Shown piece after piece: positions 31,960 through 40,872 of a stretch of 52,297 bases of DNA (position 1 is the stretch's first letter; every line of letters starts with the position of its first letter). The notes beneath the pieces were generated by a model. It was not told the origin of the DNA. It worked only from the letters and a program-made list of their open reading frames with translations, and did no database searches. The position numbers and the translations under genes were made by a program. Source of the stretch: Bryobacteraceae bacterium (GTDB lineage: Bacteria; Acidobacteriota; Terriglobia; Bryobacterales; Bryobacteraceae); assembly GCA_025056865.1 (NCBI GenBank), contig JANWVO010000021.1, positions 1-52,297 on the forward strand, written 5' to 3'.

Positions 31960-34900
31960 TCATCCCTGCGAAGACGCCCTGCCCGAACCCATTTCCCAGA
32001 CGTTCCAGCCGTAGATGCACACATGGTCGAACGCCCACAGGCTGACCCCGCCGTAACCGAGCTGATATGCGAAGGCGGCTTCTCTCTGCCATGGACAGCC
32101 TCCGCGGAACAGGGCGATCATCGCCCGGAGGGACGACCGCGGCCATGAGAGGCTCGCAGCGAATTCCAGCGTCGCCTGCACCAGGTCCAGGTTGCGCGAC
32201 CAGGCGCTGAAATCCAACGCTTCTACCTTAAATCGGTCGAAGGGCGCTGCAACTTTAGATCTCCATTCCACCGGAAGGTTGACGAAGTGGTTCAGGCGGC
32301 CGCCCAGACGGTGGATTCCCGCCGGCGCCGGATGGTTGACGTCGTAAGGAAACAGGATTTCGACTTCCGCCTCGGGCTGGCTCGCGCGGATGTGTGCAGC
32401 CAGCGCATCGGCATAATCCCGGAGCCGGTTGCGAAGGAAGAGCGCATCGCTTCCGCCATTGACCGCCGGGTCATCGTCCGGGTGCCGGAACACATGCAAT
32501 TCACGGCCCAGAGCAGCCACGGCGGCGGTCCGTGTTTCCGCATCATAGAACGCCATTCCTCCACCCGGGTTCGTCTCGCTCCTGTTCGTGAAATACCACC
32601 AGGTGAACTCGCCCATCTGGAGCCGTGGGCGAACGCCTGCGGCTGCCATCAGTCCAGCCACCTCCGCGAATGCCTTCTTGTGAAAATCGAGCATCGCGGA
32701 ACCGAACGAACAGTGGGTCGAGCGGAACCCCCCGAAACCCATATCGGTAACGACAGGGGTTCCGTCCGGGAATCGCGCTGCCAGGTGAGCAGGAGGCTCC
32801 ACCAGCTCCATGGAAAACGCGGTCAGCACCGGCCGGTTCTCTGCCGCACACAACCGATAAAGATCCTCATGCCAGGCCCGCGCGCCCGGATTGAGCGCCT
32901 GGGCGGCCTCCGCATCCACCTCCCACCGGCCCATGGTGCCACCGCGAATCCAGCCACCTCCGGCTGCGCCGCCCGTGGAGCCTTGCGCCCGCTCTACCCA
33001 GACGTCCACTTCGAACTCATAGGCGGGCGCGGCAGACCTGGCGCGCAGAATCAGCCTTGCTCCTTCTCTCCTCGCCCATAACCCGACTGAGGTGGCGTTG
33101 ACGATCATCTCAAAGTGTCGTGCAACCACTTCGGCCGGCTCATTCTGCAGCACCGCTTTGCCGATCACTTCCTGGCCAATGCGCAGAAAGATCCCGTCTC
33201 CGGGCACAAATGAACCGTGGAATTCCACTGTCGCCTCGGGCAGCCATCCTCCAACCCTTCGGCGCCGGTTCCACCAGAAGATGCCGATGTACTCATTCAG
33301 CTCGCCAACGCATCCAAGCTGTCTAAGGATCCACAGGATGCGCGCTGGCGGCAGCTTGTAGGCGTGGTCGGTTGAATAGTCCAGCGCTGGTGTCATCCAC
33401 GCCTGGGCAGGCGCCGGGTGGGGCACGTCGCTCTCCACGGCGGCTTCGATGCCGGCGAAGTAGAACGGCTGACCTGTGAGACTTGTCAGCCGCACGACGT
33501 GCTCTCCTGCCGCGAGCCCCTGGGCGAGTTTCCGCCGCGTCGGCACTTCGCCTGGCGTCTCCAGAGCGGCAGAGAATGTTCCAGACGCTACCCCATTGAT
33601 TTCCACGGCGACGGTGCCGCGCCCGCTTGCCAGCGACGTCCAGAGGTAGAGATCATGACCGTGCTCGCAGCGGTAGCGAACGGTCACGGTTGACCCAGCC
33701 ATGCGCGCCACCCGGGCGACACCTCCCGGAAAGAAGCCCGTCTCAAGCGGCCACACTCCCTGGTATTCGCAGGCTGCATCAACGCTTTCCACGCGCACGC
33801 TTCCCGGACCTGCCACGCGAAGCCTCCGCACATCCTCCGGGCCGTTCACCTTCCAGTTGAAGAAGGTTGCCATCCACTCGGCCGGCTCGAAGTCTTTGCC
33901 GTCTGCCAGGCGCGGGGCCAGCGTGAGCCACATCCGGCGGATCAGCGGCACTCCCAGCGCCGCAAAATCCAGCGAGACGCGGAGTACCGCCGTCGACGTC
34001 CCGCCCTCGAAATGGGTTTCGCTCTCGGCTGTCCGCAGGCGCTCGTTCTTCCACACCGAGTACATCCGCAGGAAGTTTGCATCGTAGCCCCCCTCCACGG
34101 TGCGGATGCGGAGTGTCGTGCCGTTGGCTTCCGCCCGTAGCGAGAACGGCGCGGCCGAGTAATTGGCCCCATTGATCTGTTCTGCCAAAGCGCGGCACAC
34201 CGTGGTCGCGCGGACATGGTGCAGCGTCTCGGCAGGATTCCCGCTTGCAGCCACCTGAACCGTGCTGCCATCGTCGCGCCGGGCGCGTAGCCGAACCTTC
34301 CATGGCTCCGAACCCAGGCTTGCCTCCACATCCGGATCCGGGCTTCCGCCGTTCCCTCCGTTGATCAGCGAAATCAGCGCAGCGGCCACTGCTGCCGACG
34401 AATCCCCGTCCTGTTCAAGATGGGCATAGGTCCGGCCAGCCACCGTGACTGTGTGCACTGTGCCAGGCGTTCCCGCGTAGAAGGCATATTCGGTGCTCAC
34501 CTTGCCCGGCACGACGTAGTCGAAGGCCATGTTCAGGTACCAGAGAGTCAGCCTGTCATAGCCTTCCAGCTCTTCGCCGACGATGTGAAACTCCGCCTGT
34601 GCCGGCTGGTCGGGTGTGGCCACCACCTCGGCGTGATCTGCAAGGCGGATGCGGACGGCATCGCCTTCCGGCGGCTGCACGTCGAGATAGGGCCAGTCGA
34701 TCGTCGGGTACTTCCGGCAGTTGAGCGGCATCAGATTTTCGTAGCGAACGTCGAATTGCAGGGTAATGCCGTTGAAGTTGAAGTCTGGAAGGTATCTGAT
34801 CCGGGGATGCTCGAAGAAGTTGTCGGCGTCGTACAGGACCACGACTGCGAAATCGGCCGCGTCCTGAAAGTGGCCACTCACTTTGAAACCGTCGGACGTG

Positions 34901-35034
34901 GCCTCGCTGATGGCAGCAGATGCTCCAAGGTGATCAAAACCCTGAAGGTAAACCGTCCGGTCCGGCTGAAGCTTGTAAATGCGTTCCGGCAAGGCTGCTT
35001 CTCCCGGCTTGCACTGTAGCGCGCCGTCTGACAC
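31960..35034 (-). CDS. Large virion-tail-like protein with C-terminal TIM-barrel-like domain
   Basis: A 1024-residue protein starting at GTG 35034 (GACAGGG site upstream). The N-terminal about 170 residues, with YLQGFDHLGASAA and YLPDFNFNGITLQFDVRYENL, are beta-rich. About residues 193-345 and 610-680 hold repeats of a small module (acid helix 'D-AA-VA-L---IN', then 'L-ARR'). Residues about 735-1010 look like a TIM barrel with ELVEPPAH, LQMGEFTWWYF and ILFPYDVNH. This plan resembles proteins annotated as non-contractile tail sheath with TIM barrel, and RcGTA gp15, whose N-terminal region also has a glycosidase-like barrel. Its role as a virion part is inference; a surface glycoside hydrolase is the alternative. 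Confidence 0.6.
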   Translation of the reverse strand: MSDGALQCKPGEAALPERIYKLQPDRTVYLQGFDHLGASAAISEATSDGFKVSGHFQDAADFAVVVLYDADNFFEHPRIRYLPDFNFNGITLQFDVRYENLMPLNCRKYPTIDWPYLDVQPPEGDAVRIRLADHAEVVATPDQPAQAEFHIVGEELEGYDRLTLWYLNMAFDYVVPGKVSTEYAFYAGTPGTVHTVTVAGRTYAHLEQDGDSSAAVAAALISLINGGNGGSPDPDVEASLGSEPWKVRLRARRDDGSTVQVAASGNPAETLHHVRATTVCRALAEQINGANYSAAPFSLRAEANGTTLRIRTVEGGYDANFLRMYSVWKNERLRTAESETHFEGGTSTAVLRVSLDFAALGVPLIRRMWLTLAPRLADGKDFEPAEWMATFFNWKVNGPEDVRRLRVAGPGSVRVESVDAACEYQGVWPLETGFFPGGVARVARMAGSTVTVRYRCEHGHDLYLWTSLASGRGTVAVEINGVASGTFSAALETPGEVPTRRKLAQGLAAGEHVVRLTSLTGQPFYFAGIEAAVESDVPHPAPAQAWMTPALDYSTDHAYKLPPARILWILRQLGCVGELNEYIGIFWWNRRRRVGGWLPEATVEFHGSFVPGDGIFLRIGQEVIGKAVLQNEPAEVVARHFEMIVNATSVGLWARREGARLILRARSAAPAYEFEVDVWVERAQGSTGGAAGGGWIRGGTMGRWEVDAEAAQALNPGARAWHEDLYRLCAAENRPVLTAFSMELVEPPAHLAARFPDGTPVVTDMGFGGFRSTHCSFGSAMLDFHKKAFAEVAGLMAAAGVRPRLQMGEFTWWYFTNRSETNPGGGMAFYDAETRTAAVAALGRELHVFRHPDDDPAVNGGSDALFLRNRLRDYADALAAHIRASQPEAEVEILFPYDVNHPAPAGIHRLGGRLNHFVNLPVEWRSKVAAPFDRFKVEALDFSAWSRNLDLVQATLEFAASLSWPRSSLRAMIALFRGGCPWQREAAFAYQLGYGGVSLWAFDHVCIYGWNVWEMGSGRASSQG

Positions 35035-35291
35035 ATCCCTGTCGCCCCCGGCCGGCGGCTTCGACTAACTGCCTGATAACTCAAGGCACAAAAAAAACGG
35101 TTCCCGCTGTGATGGCCTGTTCATTCCTTGCCGTCCTCGCGGCCCCAGGGAGACGCACCGATCCCGGATCAGCCAGGGCTCAGGCCAGCTTCCGCTCTCC
35201 GTCCCGGAGAGGCCGCCGCGCACTGAATGCCCCGGACTTCCGGGCGGGCGGACTCGCGCCGCCGGCCCGGATCTCCCGCCTCGTTTCGGGC

Positions 35292-35693
35292 TCAGCGGGC
35301 AGAGGCGCGCAGCATCCAGGCGGCCTTGTCGTGGAGCTGCACCGCCCGGGTCAGCAGGTCCACTGTGCCCGGATCGCCGCTGCTCTCGAACTCCGGAATG
35401 GCTTCTTGCCGCAGTTTCCGGCTCAGGCTCTCGTGGGCCTCTGCCAGCGCGGCCAGCATCTGCGGGGCGCTCCGTGCGCCATCGATGCGGACCACGACAT
35501 CGGTCTCGGGCCGCCCGCCCAGTGCGCGGATGCGCTCGGCCAGTTCGTCGATCAACGGTTGCAGCGCCCCATACTGCTGGGCGAACAGATCATGCAGGGC
35601 GGCGAACTGCGCGCCCTCTACGTTCCAGTGGTAGTTCCAGGTTGTCAGATAGAGGTTCAACTCCTCGTTCAGGATCTGGTTCAGCGTCCTCAT
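35292..35693 (-). CDS. dps: Dps-family ferritin-like DNA-protection protein
   Basis: A 133-residue four-helix-bundle protein, somewhat shorter than E. coli Dps (no long N-terminal tail). The intersubunit ferroxidase residues fit family spacing: His22 in NYHWNV, His34 in ALHDLF, Asp49 and Glu53 in IDELAERI. It would form a 12-subunit shell that oxidises iron with peroxide and shields DNA. The gene is divergent from dnaB with a 159-base gap that should hold both promoters; no OxyR or Fur site was recognised. Confidence 0.93.
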   Translation of the reverse strand: MRTLNQILNEELNLYLTTWNYHWNVEGAQFAALHDLFAQQYGALQPLIDELAERIRALGGRPETDVVVRIDGARSAPQMLAALAEAHESLSRKLRQEAIPEFESSGDPGTVDLLTRAVQLHDKAAWMLRASAR

Positions 35694-35852
35694 GGCACTT
35701 TGTTGGACGCAACCGGCCGCGGGCGGTTCATAGGGCACAACGATTCCACACATAGTCCACAGCCTAAGCTCCTGAAGCGGCGCGACCAGGAAATCCGCTG
35801 TTGCAGACACCGCGTGCCCCTGCGTTACCCTGAAGTCGATCCACCCTCCGCG

Positions 35853-37241
35853 ATGTCGACCACGCTGAAAGCTGATGCCGCATTCGAGCGGGGGCTCCCG
35901 TCGAATGTCTACGCCGAGCGCATGGTGCTCGGCAGCATCCTGCTCAACCCGAACGCGTTCGTCACCGCCGCCGCCACGCTCTCGCCGGAGGATTTTGCGC
36001 TGGAGAAGCACCGCATCATCTTCCGGCGGATGCTCGACCTGCACAACCGCGAAGAACGGATCGACCGCGTCACGCTTGCAAATGAACTGCTCCGTCATGG
36101 AGAGCTCGAAGCTGTCGACGGGCTGAGCTATCTCGCCTCGCTCGACGAGGGGCTGCCCGAGATCTACCACCTCGAGAGCTACGTCAACATCGTCCGTGAC
36201 AAGAGTCTCCTGCGGCGAATGATCTTCGCCGCCCAGCAGACCATCGAGCGCTGCATGCTTGGCGAGGACGATCCCGTCCAGATCCTTTCCGCGGCCGAAG
36301 AGAGCTTCCTTTCGCTCGGAGAAGCGCAGACGAAGAACACGCTGGCCAGCGCCCGCGAGGTGTTCGAATCCGCCGAGGGCGGCATCAACACCTTCCTTGA
36401 CCCCTCCCGCCGCGTGCGCGGCGTCAGCACCGGCTTCCTCCGCTTCGATGAGATGACGGGCGGCTTCCGTCCGGGCGAACTGATTATCCTCGCCGCGCGC
36501 CCTGCCATGGGGAAAACGGCGCTCGCCCTCAACATCGCCCTTCATGTGGCCACAAGGCGGGAAGGCAGGCGCGGCGTCGCCATCTTCTCGCTGGAAATGT
36601 CGAAAGAATCGCTGATGACGCGCCTGATCTGCTCCCGCGCCCGCGTCGATCAGCACCGTTTCCGCACCGGCCATCTTGGCCGCGAAGACCGCGCCCGCCT
36701 CAGCGAGGCCGCCGAGGCCCTGTACGAGGCGCCCCTGTTCATCGACGACAGCTCGGCCACGTCGCTGCTCGACATCAACGCCAAGATCCGCAAGCTGAAG
36801 CACACGCTCGATGTGCCGCTCGGCCTCGTCGTGGTCGACTATCTCCAGCTCATGCCCGCGCCCTCGCTCGGCCGAAACGCCAACCGCGTGCAGGAGGTGG
36901 GCGCGCTCAGCCGCGGCCTGAAGCTGCTCTCGAAAGACCTCGAGGTGCCGTTCCTTGTGCTCAGCCAGTTGAGCCGCGCGCCCGAGCAGCGCATGGGCGA
37001 CCACCGGCCCCAGCTTTCCGACCTCCGCGAGTCCGGCTCCATCGAGCAGGACGCCGACATGGTGGCCTTCATTTTCCGCCCGGAGGTCTACCACAAGGAC
37101 CGCGAAGACCTGCGCGGCAAGGCGGAGCTGATCATCGCCAAGCAGCGCAACGGCCCGACGGGCATCGTCCCGCTGGTCTTCCTGCACCAGTACACGCGCT
37201 TCGAGAACCCGGCCGAAGAGCTTGCCGAGCCGGCCGAGTGA
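35853..37241 (+). CDS. dnaB: Replicative DNA helicase DnaB
   Basis: A 462-residue hexameric helicase that unwinds DNA at the replication fork. The N-terminal primase-interacting domain (residues 15-120) begins NVYAERMVLGSILLNP. The RecA-like C-terminal domain has Walker A ARPAMGKTAL (Lys221), the DnaB motif FSLEMSKESLMTRL, VVVDYLQLM (Walker B) and the conserved SQLSRAPEQR arginine finger region. Length is normal, and no intein is present. ATG 35853 starts the family N-terminus; a longer in-frame extension upstream is rejected. Confidence 0.96.
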   Translation: MSTTLKADAAFERGLPSNVYAERMVLGSILLNPNAFVTAAATLSPEDFALEKHRIIFRRMLDLHNREERIDRVTLANELLRHGELEAVDGLSYLASLDEGLPEIYHLESYVNIVRDKSLLRRMIFAAQQTIERCMLGEDDPVQILSAAEESFLSLGEAQTKNTLASAREVFESAEGGINTFLDPSRRVRGVSTGFLRFDEMTGGFRPGELIILAARPAMGKTALALNIALHVATRREGRRGVAIFSLEMSKESLMTRLICSRARVDQHRFRTGHLGREDRARLSEAAEALYEAPLFIDDSSATSLLDINAKIRKLKHTLDVPLGLVVVDYLQLMPAPSLGRNANRVQEVGALSRGLKLLSKDLEVPFLVLSQLSRAPEQRMGDHRPQLSDLRESGSIEQDADMVAFIFRPEVYHKDREDLRGKAELIIAKQRNGPTGIVPLVFLHQYTRFENPAEELAEPAE

Positions 37242-37252
37242 GGCCGCGTTGT

Positions 37253-37726
37253 TCAGCGGGCCCCGCCTGCCAGCAACCGGACTCCGCAGGCTGCCGCGGT
37301 GCGGGCATGCCGCTCTGCAAACATTTTTCGCAACATGCGTTTTACGGCCCAGCCCGCGAGCCAGTCGGAAACGGGAGCCAGCGGAAGCGAGAACTCCACG
37401 TCGTCCGTCAGAAGGCAACGCCCGTCCGGCTGCCGCTCGAAGCCGTGCCGGTGCCGCCAGACGCGGAACGGTCCCTGCACCTGCTCATCGCAGAAGAACT
37501 GATTCTCGCGATATGCGGTGTGGCGGGCCGCCCAGCGCAGCCGCAAGGGGCCGAGCCGCAATTCGATGTCCACCTCGGAGCCCGGTTCCAGCCCGCCGCG
37601 GCGGGCGGCAACGCGTGCCGGCGGCCACGCGGGCAGCAGCCGCTCCAGTGCATCTGGCTCCCGGTGGAATGCAAACACCCGCTCCACAGGAGCATCGATC
37701 AGCGAGCTGTAGTGGAAACGGGGCAT
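37253..37726 (-). CDS. SRPBCC (polyketide cyclase/START-like) family protein
   Basis: A 157-residue protein beginning MPRFHYSSLIDAPVERVFAFH, the hallmark 'x-h-x-S-x-x-I-x-A-P-x-E-x-V-F' opening of SRPBCC proteins, followed by strands GSEVDIELRLGPLRLRWAARH and a C-terminal amphipathic helix (WLAGWAVKRMLRKMFAERHA). These bind hydrophobic ligands in a deep cavity; the ligand is unknown. It is convergent with dnaB with 11 bases between stops. Confidence 0.85.
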   Translation of the reverse strand: MPRFHYSSLIDAPVERVFAFHREPDALERLLPAWPPARVAARRGGLEPGSEVDIELRLGPLRLRWAARHTAYRENQFFCDEQVQGPFRVWRHRHGFERQPDGRCLLTDDVEFSLPLAPVSDWLAGWAVKRMLRKMFAERHARTAAACGVRLLAGGAR

Positions 37727-37869
37727 GGCTTCTCTTCTTCCAGATGCCCGGCCGGCTTGCCCGGCGGACTATCTGCACCCGCGGGCCTTCTTTGCCGGGC
37801 GTAGAATGACAACGGCTCTTCCGTGTCACGCACGCAAGCGGCCTGCATCAACACGAGCGAGGGGAACCT

Positions 37870-38049
37870 GTGACTGCCTTTTACGTTGCGCTCTGGGGCC
37901 TGGCTGCCGCGCTGGGCGCGACGGCCATCGGCGGGCTGGTCTGGGCCATCCGCCGCGGCGAATTCGACAACCTGCGCGAGGGCGCCGCCAGCATTTTCGA
38001 CGACGAGGAGCCCATCGGCCAGGCGACGGACCGCTTTCCCGGCGAATGA
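37870..38049 (+). CDS. ccoS: Cytochrome oxidase maturation protein CcoS (cbb3 type)
   Basis: A 59-residue protein starting at GTG. It has one membrane helix (FYVALWGLAAALGATAIGGL) followed by the CcoS signature VWAIRRGEFDNLREGA and an acidic FDDEEP segment. CcoS is a small assembly factor for metal insertion into CcoN. It is the first gene of the operon, with the ccoN ATG 21 bases after its stop. A GGGGAACC ribosome site precedes the GTG. Confidence 0.9.
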   Translation: MTAFYVALWGLAAALGATAIGGLVWAIRRGEFDNLREGAASIFDDEEPIGQATDRFPGE

Positions 38050-38069
38050 TCTCCATCAGGAGGAAGTGC

Positions 38070-39554
38070 ATGGACACGTCTCCCGACACCTCCGGGCCTT
38101 CCGCCACGCCTGCCGAGGAGCGCGAGCGGTTGACGCGGATCCAGATCGACCGTTCCTGCCGCCAGGCTGTCGTCTGGTATTACGCGAGCGCCGTCTTCTG
38201 GCTGCTTGTCGGCACCGTGCTGGCCCTGATCGCTTCGATCAAGATGCACTCGCCCGGATTCCTCGCCGGCTGGGAGTGGCTCACCTTCGGCCGCGTCCGT
38301 CCGGCGCACCTGGCCGCCATGATCTACGGCTGGGGATCCATGGCCGGCGTCGGCACGCTGCTGTGGCTTCAGGCTCGGCTCACGCGCAACCGCCTGCCTT
38401 TTCCCACGCTGCTGCCGGCCACGGCGGTGATCTGGAATCTCACCGTCGCCTACGGCCTCGTCGCGCTGTTCGCCGGCCGCAGCACGAGCATCGAGTGGAT
38501 CGAGATTCCGCCGGAAACAGCCATCCTGTTCGGCTTCTGCATCGCGGTCCTCATCGCGGCTTCCATCCGCATGCTCCGGCAACGCGAATCAAAGCACACC
38601 TACGTCTCGCAGTGGTACCTGTTCGGCGCCATTTTCTGGTTCCCGGTCCTGTACGTGTCGGCGCAGATCTTCCTCCACACGCCCGCGGCCCGGGGCGCGG
38701 TGAAAGCCGCCGCCAACTGGTGGTTCGCCCACAACGTCCTCGGGCTGTGGTTCACGCCCATCGGGCTGGCCACTGTCTACTACCTGATCCCCAAAGTGAT
38801 CGGCCGCCCGGTGCACAGCTACCATCTCTCCCTGCTCGGCTTCTGGACGCTGGCCATCTTTTACAACTGGGCGGGCACGCACCATCTGATCGGCGGGCCG
38901 CTGCCGGCCTGGCTGATCACCGTGGGCATCGTGGGCAGCGTGATGATGTTCGTGCCCGTCGTCACCGTGGCGGTGAATCACCACATGACGATGGTCGGCA
39001 ATTTCCACCACCTGAAGTACAGCCCCACGCTGCGCTTCGTCGTCTACGGCGCCGTGTGCTACACCGCGGTCAGCTTCCAGGGATCGCTCCAATCGTTGCG
39101 CTCGGTGAACGAGATCACCCACTTCACGCACTACACGATCGCCCACGCGCATCTCGGCGTGTATGCCTTCTTCACGATGGTGATGTTCGGCGCCATTTAC
39201 TACGTCGCGCCCCGCCTGCTGAACGCCGAATGGCATTCGGCCGGCTGGATCCGCGTCCACTTCTGGACCACCGCCGTGGGCATGGCCATCTACTGGCTGG
39301 GGCTCACCTGGGCGGGCTGGCAGCAGGGCCGCATGATGAACGACCCGCGCATCCCGTTCCTCGACATCGTCCGCTACACCGTGCCCTGGCTCTGGTCGCG
39401 CAGCTTTGCCGGCGTGCTGATGACCATCGGGCACCTGTCCTTCGCCTGGCTGTTCTGGAACATGCTCCGGCAGCGGGGCGCCTATCTGCCCGGACCCACG
39501 CTGCTGGTCCGCAGAAAGGAAGAGTCCGCCGTGGCGGCAGGAGGTGAAGGATGA
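38070..39554 (+). CDS. ccoN: cbb3-type cytochrome c oxidase subunit I (CcoN)
   Basis: A 494-residue, about 12-span catalytic subunit that reduces O2 at a haem b3-CuB centre. Haem and copper ligands are seen in context: low-spin haem b His in RVRPAHLAAMIYGW, CuB His in WWFAHNVLGLWF and in GTHHLIGG, and the paired His in HYTIAHAHLGVYAFF. The pre-ligand loop has YNWAG as in other CcoN. A 35-residue basic cytosolic tail starts the protein. CAGGAGGA precedes ATG 38070. Overlaps ccoO by four bases. Confidence 0.93.
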   Translation: MDTSPDTSGPSATPAEERERLTRIQIDRSCRQAVVWYYASAVFWLLVGTVLALIASIKMHSPGFLAGWEWLTFGRVRPAHLAAMIYGWGSMAGVGTLLWLQARLTRNRLPFPTLLPATAVIWNLTVAYGLVALFAGRSTSIEWIEIPPETAILFGFCIAVLIAASIRMLRQRESKHTYVSQWYLFGAIFWFPVLYVSAQIFLHTPAARGAVKAAANWWFAHNVLGLWFTPIGLATVYYLIPKVIGRPVHSYHLSLLGFWTLAIFYNWAGTHHLIGGPLPAWLITVGIVGSVMMFVPVVTVAVNHHMTMVGNFHHLKYSPTLRFVVYGAVCYTAVSFQGSLQSLRSVNEITHFTHYTIAHAHLGVYAFFTMVMFGAIYYVAPRLLNAEWHSAGWIRVHFWTTAVGMAIYWLGLTWAGWQQGRMMNDPRIPFLDIVRYTVPWLWSRSFAGVLMTIGHLSFAWLFWNMLRQRGAYLPGPTLLVRRKEESAVAAGGEG

Positions 39555-40162
39555 ACCGCGCCTGGATGCTCGCCCTTGGCGTGTTCGCCACGATCCTGGC
39601 TTCGATGGCCGGTCTGGTGCTCATTCCGGAGAAGCAGCTCCGGGCCACGGCGCCGGTGAAGGACGAGGAGCGTGACATCACGCTGCCGGCCGGTTATTAC
39701 GGCGACATCGAGGAAGGGCGCCGGGTCTACATGGACCTCGGCTGCATCTATTGCCACACCCAGCAGGTGCGCCCCGAAGGCTTCGGCGCGGACATCGACC
39801 GCGGTTGGGGCGTGCGCCGCAGCGTCGCCCGCGACTACATCTACGACGAGCCCCCGCTGATGGGCACCATGCGCACCGGCCCCGACCTGTTCAACATCGG
39901 CGCGCGCCAGCCCAGCGCGCAGTGGCACTACCTGCACCTGTACCAGCCGCAAATCACATCGCCCGGCTCCATCATGCCGCCGCACCGCTTTCTGTTTGAG
40001 GTCCGGCACTCGCCTGACGGTCTGCCGGAAGACGCCGTCCGGCTGCCGGATGAATTCGCAGAGAAGAAGCCGGCGTGGATCGTGCCCAAGGACCGCGCCC
40101 GCCGGCTTGTGGCTTACCTGCTCAGCCTGGATCACAACTACGAAGTGCCGGAGGCCCGCTGA
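39551..40162 (+). CDS. ccoO: cbb3-type oxidase monohaem cytochrome c subunit II (CcoO)
   Basis: A 203-residue protein. One N-terminal membrane anchor (residues 4-25) is followed by a periplasmic haem c domain with CIYCH at about 72-76 in the family context GCIYCHTQQVRPEGFG, the distal Met ligand in SIMPPHRFLF, and GTMRTGPDLFNIG. CcoO passes electrons from the next subunit to CcoN. It is a normal-length single-haem form. A strong GGAGGTGAAGG site precedes the ATG, inside ccoN. Confidence 0.93.
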   Translation: MNRAWMLALGVFATILASMAGLVLIPEKQLRATAPVKDEERDITLPAGYYGDIEEGRRVYMDLGCIYCHTQQVRPEGFGADIDRGWGVRRSVARDYIYDEPPLMGTMRTGPDLFNIGARQPSAQWHYLHLYQPQITSPGSIMPPHRFLFEVRHSPDGLPEDAVRLPDEFAEKKPAWIVPKDRARRLVAYLLSLDHNYEVPEAR

Positions 40163-40167
40163 CCGCC

Positions 40168-40842
40168 ATGCCAGATGAAAAGGACACCAGGCGCAGCGGC
40201 GAATTCCGCCTCAGCCTCGAAGCCGCCGAGCGGAAGACGCCTGACGTGATCCCCCTGCACCGCGCCGTGATGCGCGAGATGGCGGAGCCGCGCGACGGGC
40301 TCGAGCCGGTCCCTGTCTGGCTGATTCTCGGATTCCTCGCGCTGGCCGGCTGGGCCGGGTTCTACATCGCCATGAACTCCGGCGGATTCGCGCCCGACCA
40401 GTACAACGAACGGGCGCTGTTCGCGGCGAAACCCGCGGAATCGCCCAAACCGGTCGACCCGATGGTTCTCGGCCGCCGCACCTTCAGCAACTGCGTCACC
40501 TGCCACCAGCAGAACGGCGAAGGCGTCGAGGGCGCCTTTCCGCCGCTGGCGGGATCCGAATTCGTCAATGGCCCGCCAGAGCAGTTGGCGGCCCTTCTTC
40601 TGCATGGCATGAACGGCCCGCTGAGGGTCAAGGGCGCCACTTACAATGGCGAGATGCCCGAGTGGGGTTCGAAGCTGAAGGACGAGCAGATCGCTGCGGT
40701 TCTCACCTTCATCCGCGCCTCTTTCGGAAACAATGCCCCGCCGGTGAGCCCCGGGCTCGTCAGACAGGTCCGCGAGGCCACGGCTTCCCGCAACCGGCCC
40801 TGGACCGAGGCCGAGCTGAAACAGTTCCGGCTTGGCGGCTGA
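40168..40842 (+). CDS. Monohaem membrane cytochrome c, CcoP-like
   Basis: A 224-residue protein with a cytoplasmic N-terminus of about 50 residues, one membrane helix (VWLILGFLALAGWAGFYIAM) and a periplasmic c domain with CVTCH in RRTFSNCVTCHQQNGEGVEG, and a later Met ligand in NGEMPEWG. Typical CcoP has two CxxCH motifs; only one is present here. It takes CcoP's place after ccoO, five bases downstream. A closely related alternative is a caa3-like cytochrome c subunit. Confidence 0.85.
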   Translation: MPDEKDTRRSGEFRLSLEAAERKTPDVIPLHRAVMREMAEPRDGLEPVPVWLILGFLALAGWAGFYIAMNSGGFAPDQYNERALFAAKPAESPKPVDPMVLGRRTFSNCVTCHQQNGEGVEGAFPPLAGSEFVNGPPEQLAALLLHGMNGPLRVKGATYNGEMPEWGSKLKDEQIAAVLTFIRASFGNNAPPVSPGLVRQVREATASRNRPWTEAELKQFRLGG

Positions 40843-40872
40843 CGCGCGCCGGGCCCCAGGCGCAGGCACCCG

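Noticed and set aside
35694-37418. Long upstream extension of the dps frame on the minus strand
   Set aside because: It is antisense to dnaB; dps has a normal start at 35693.
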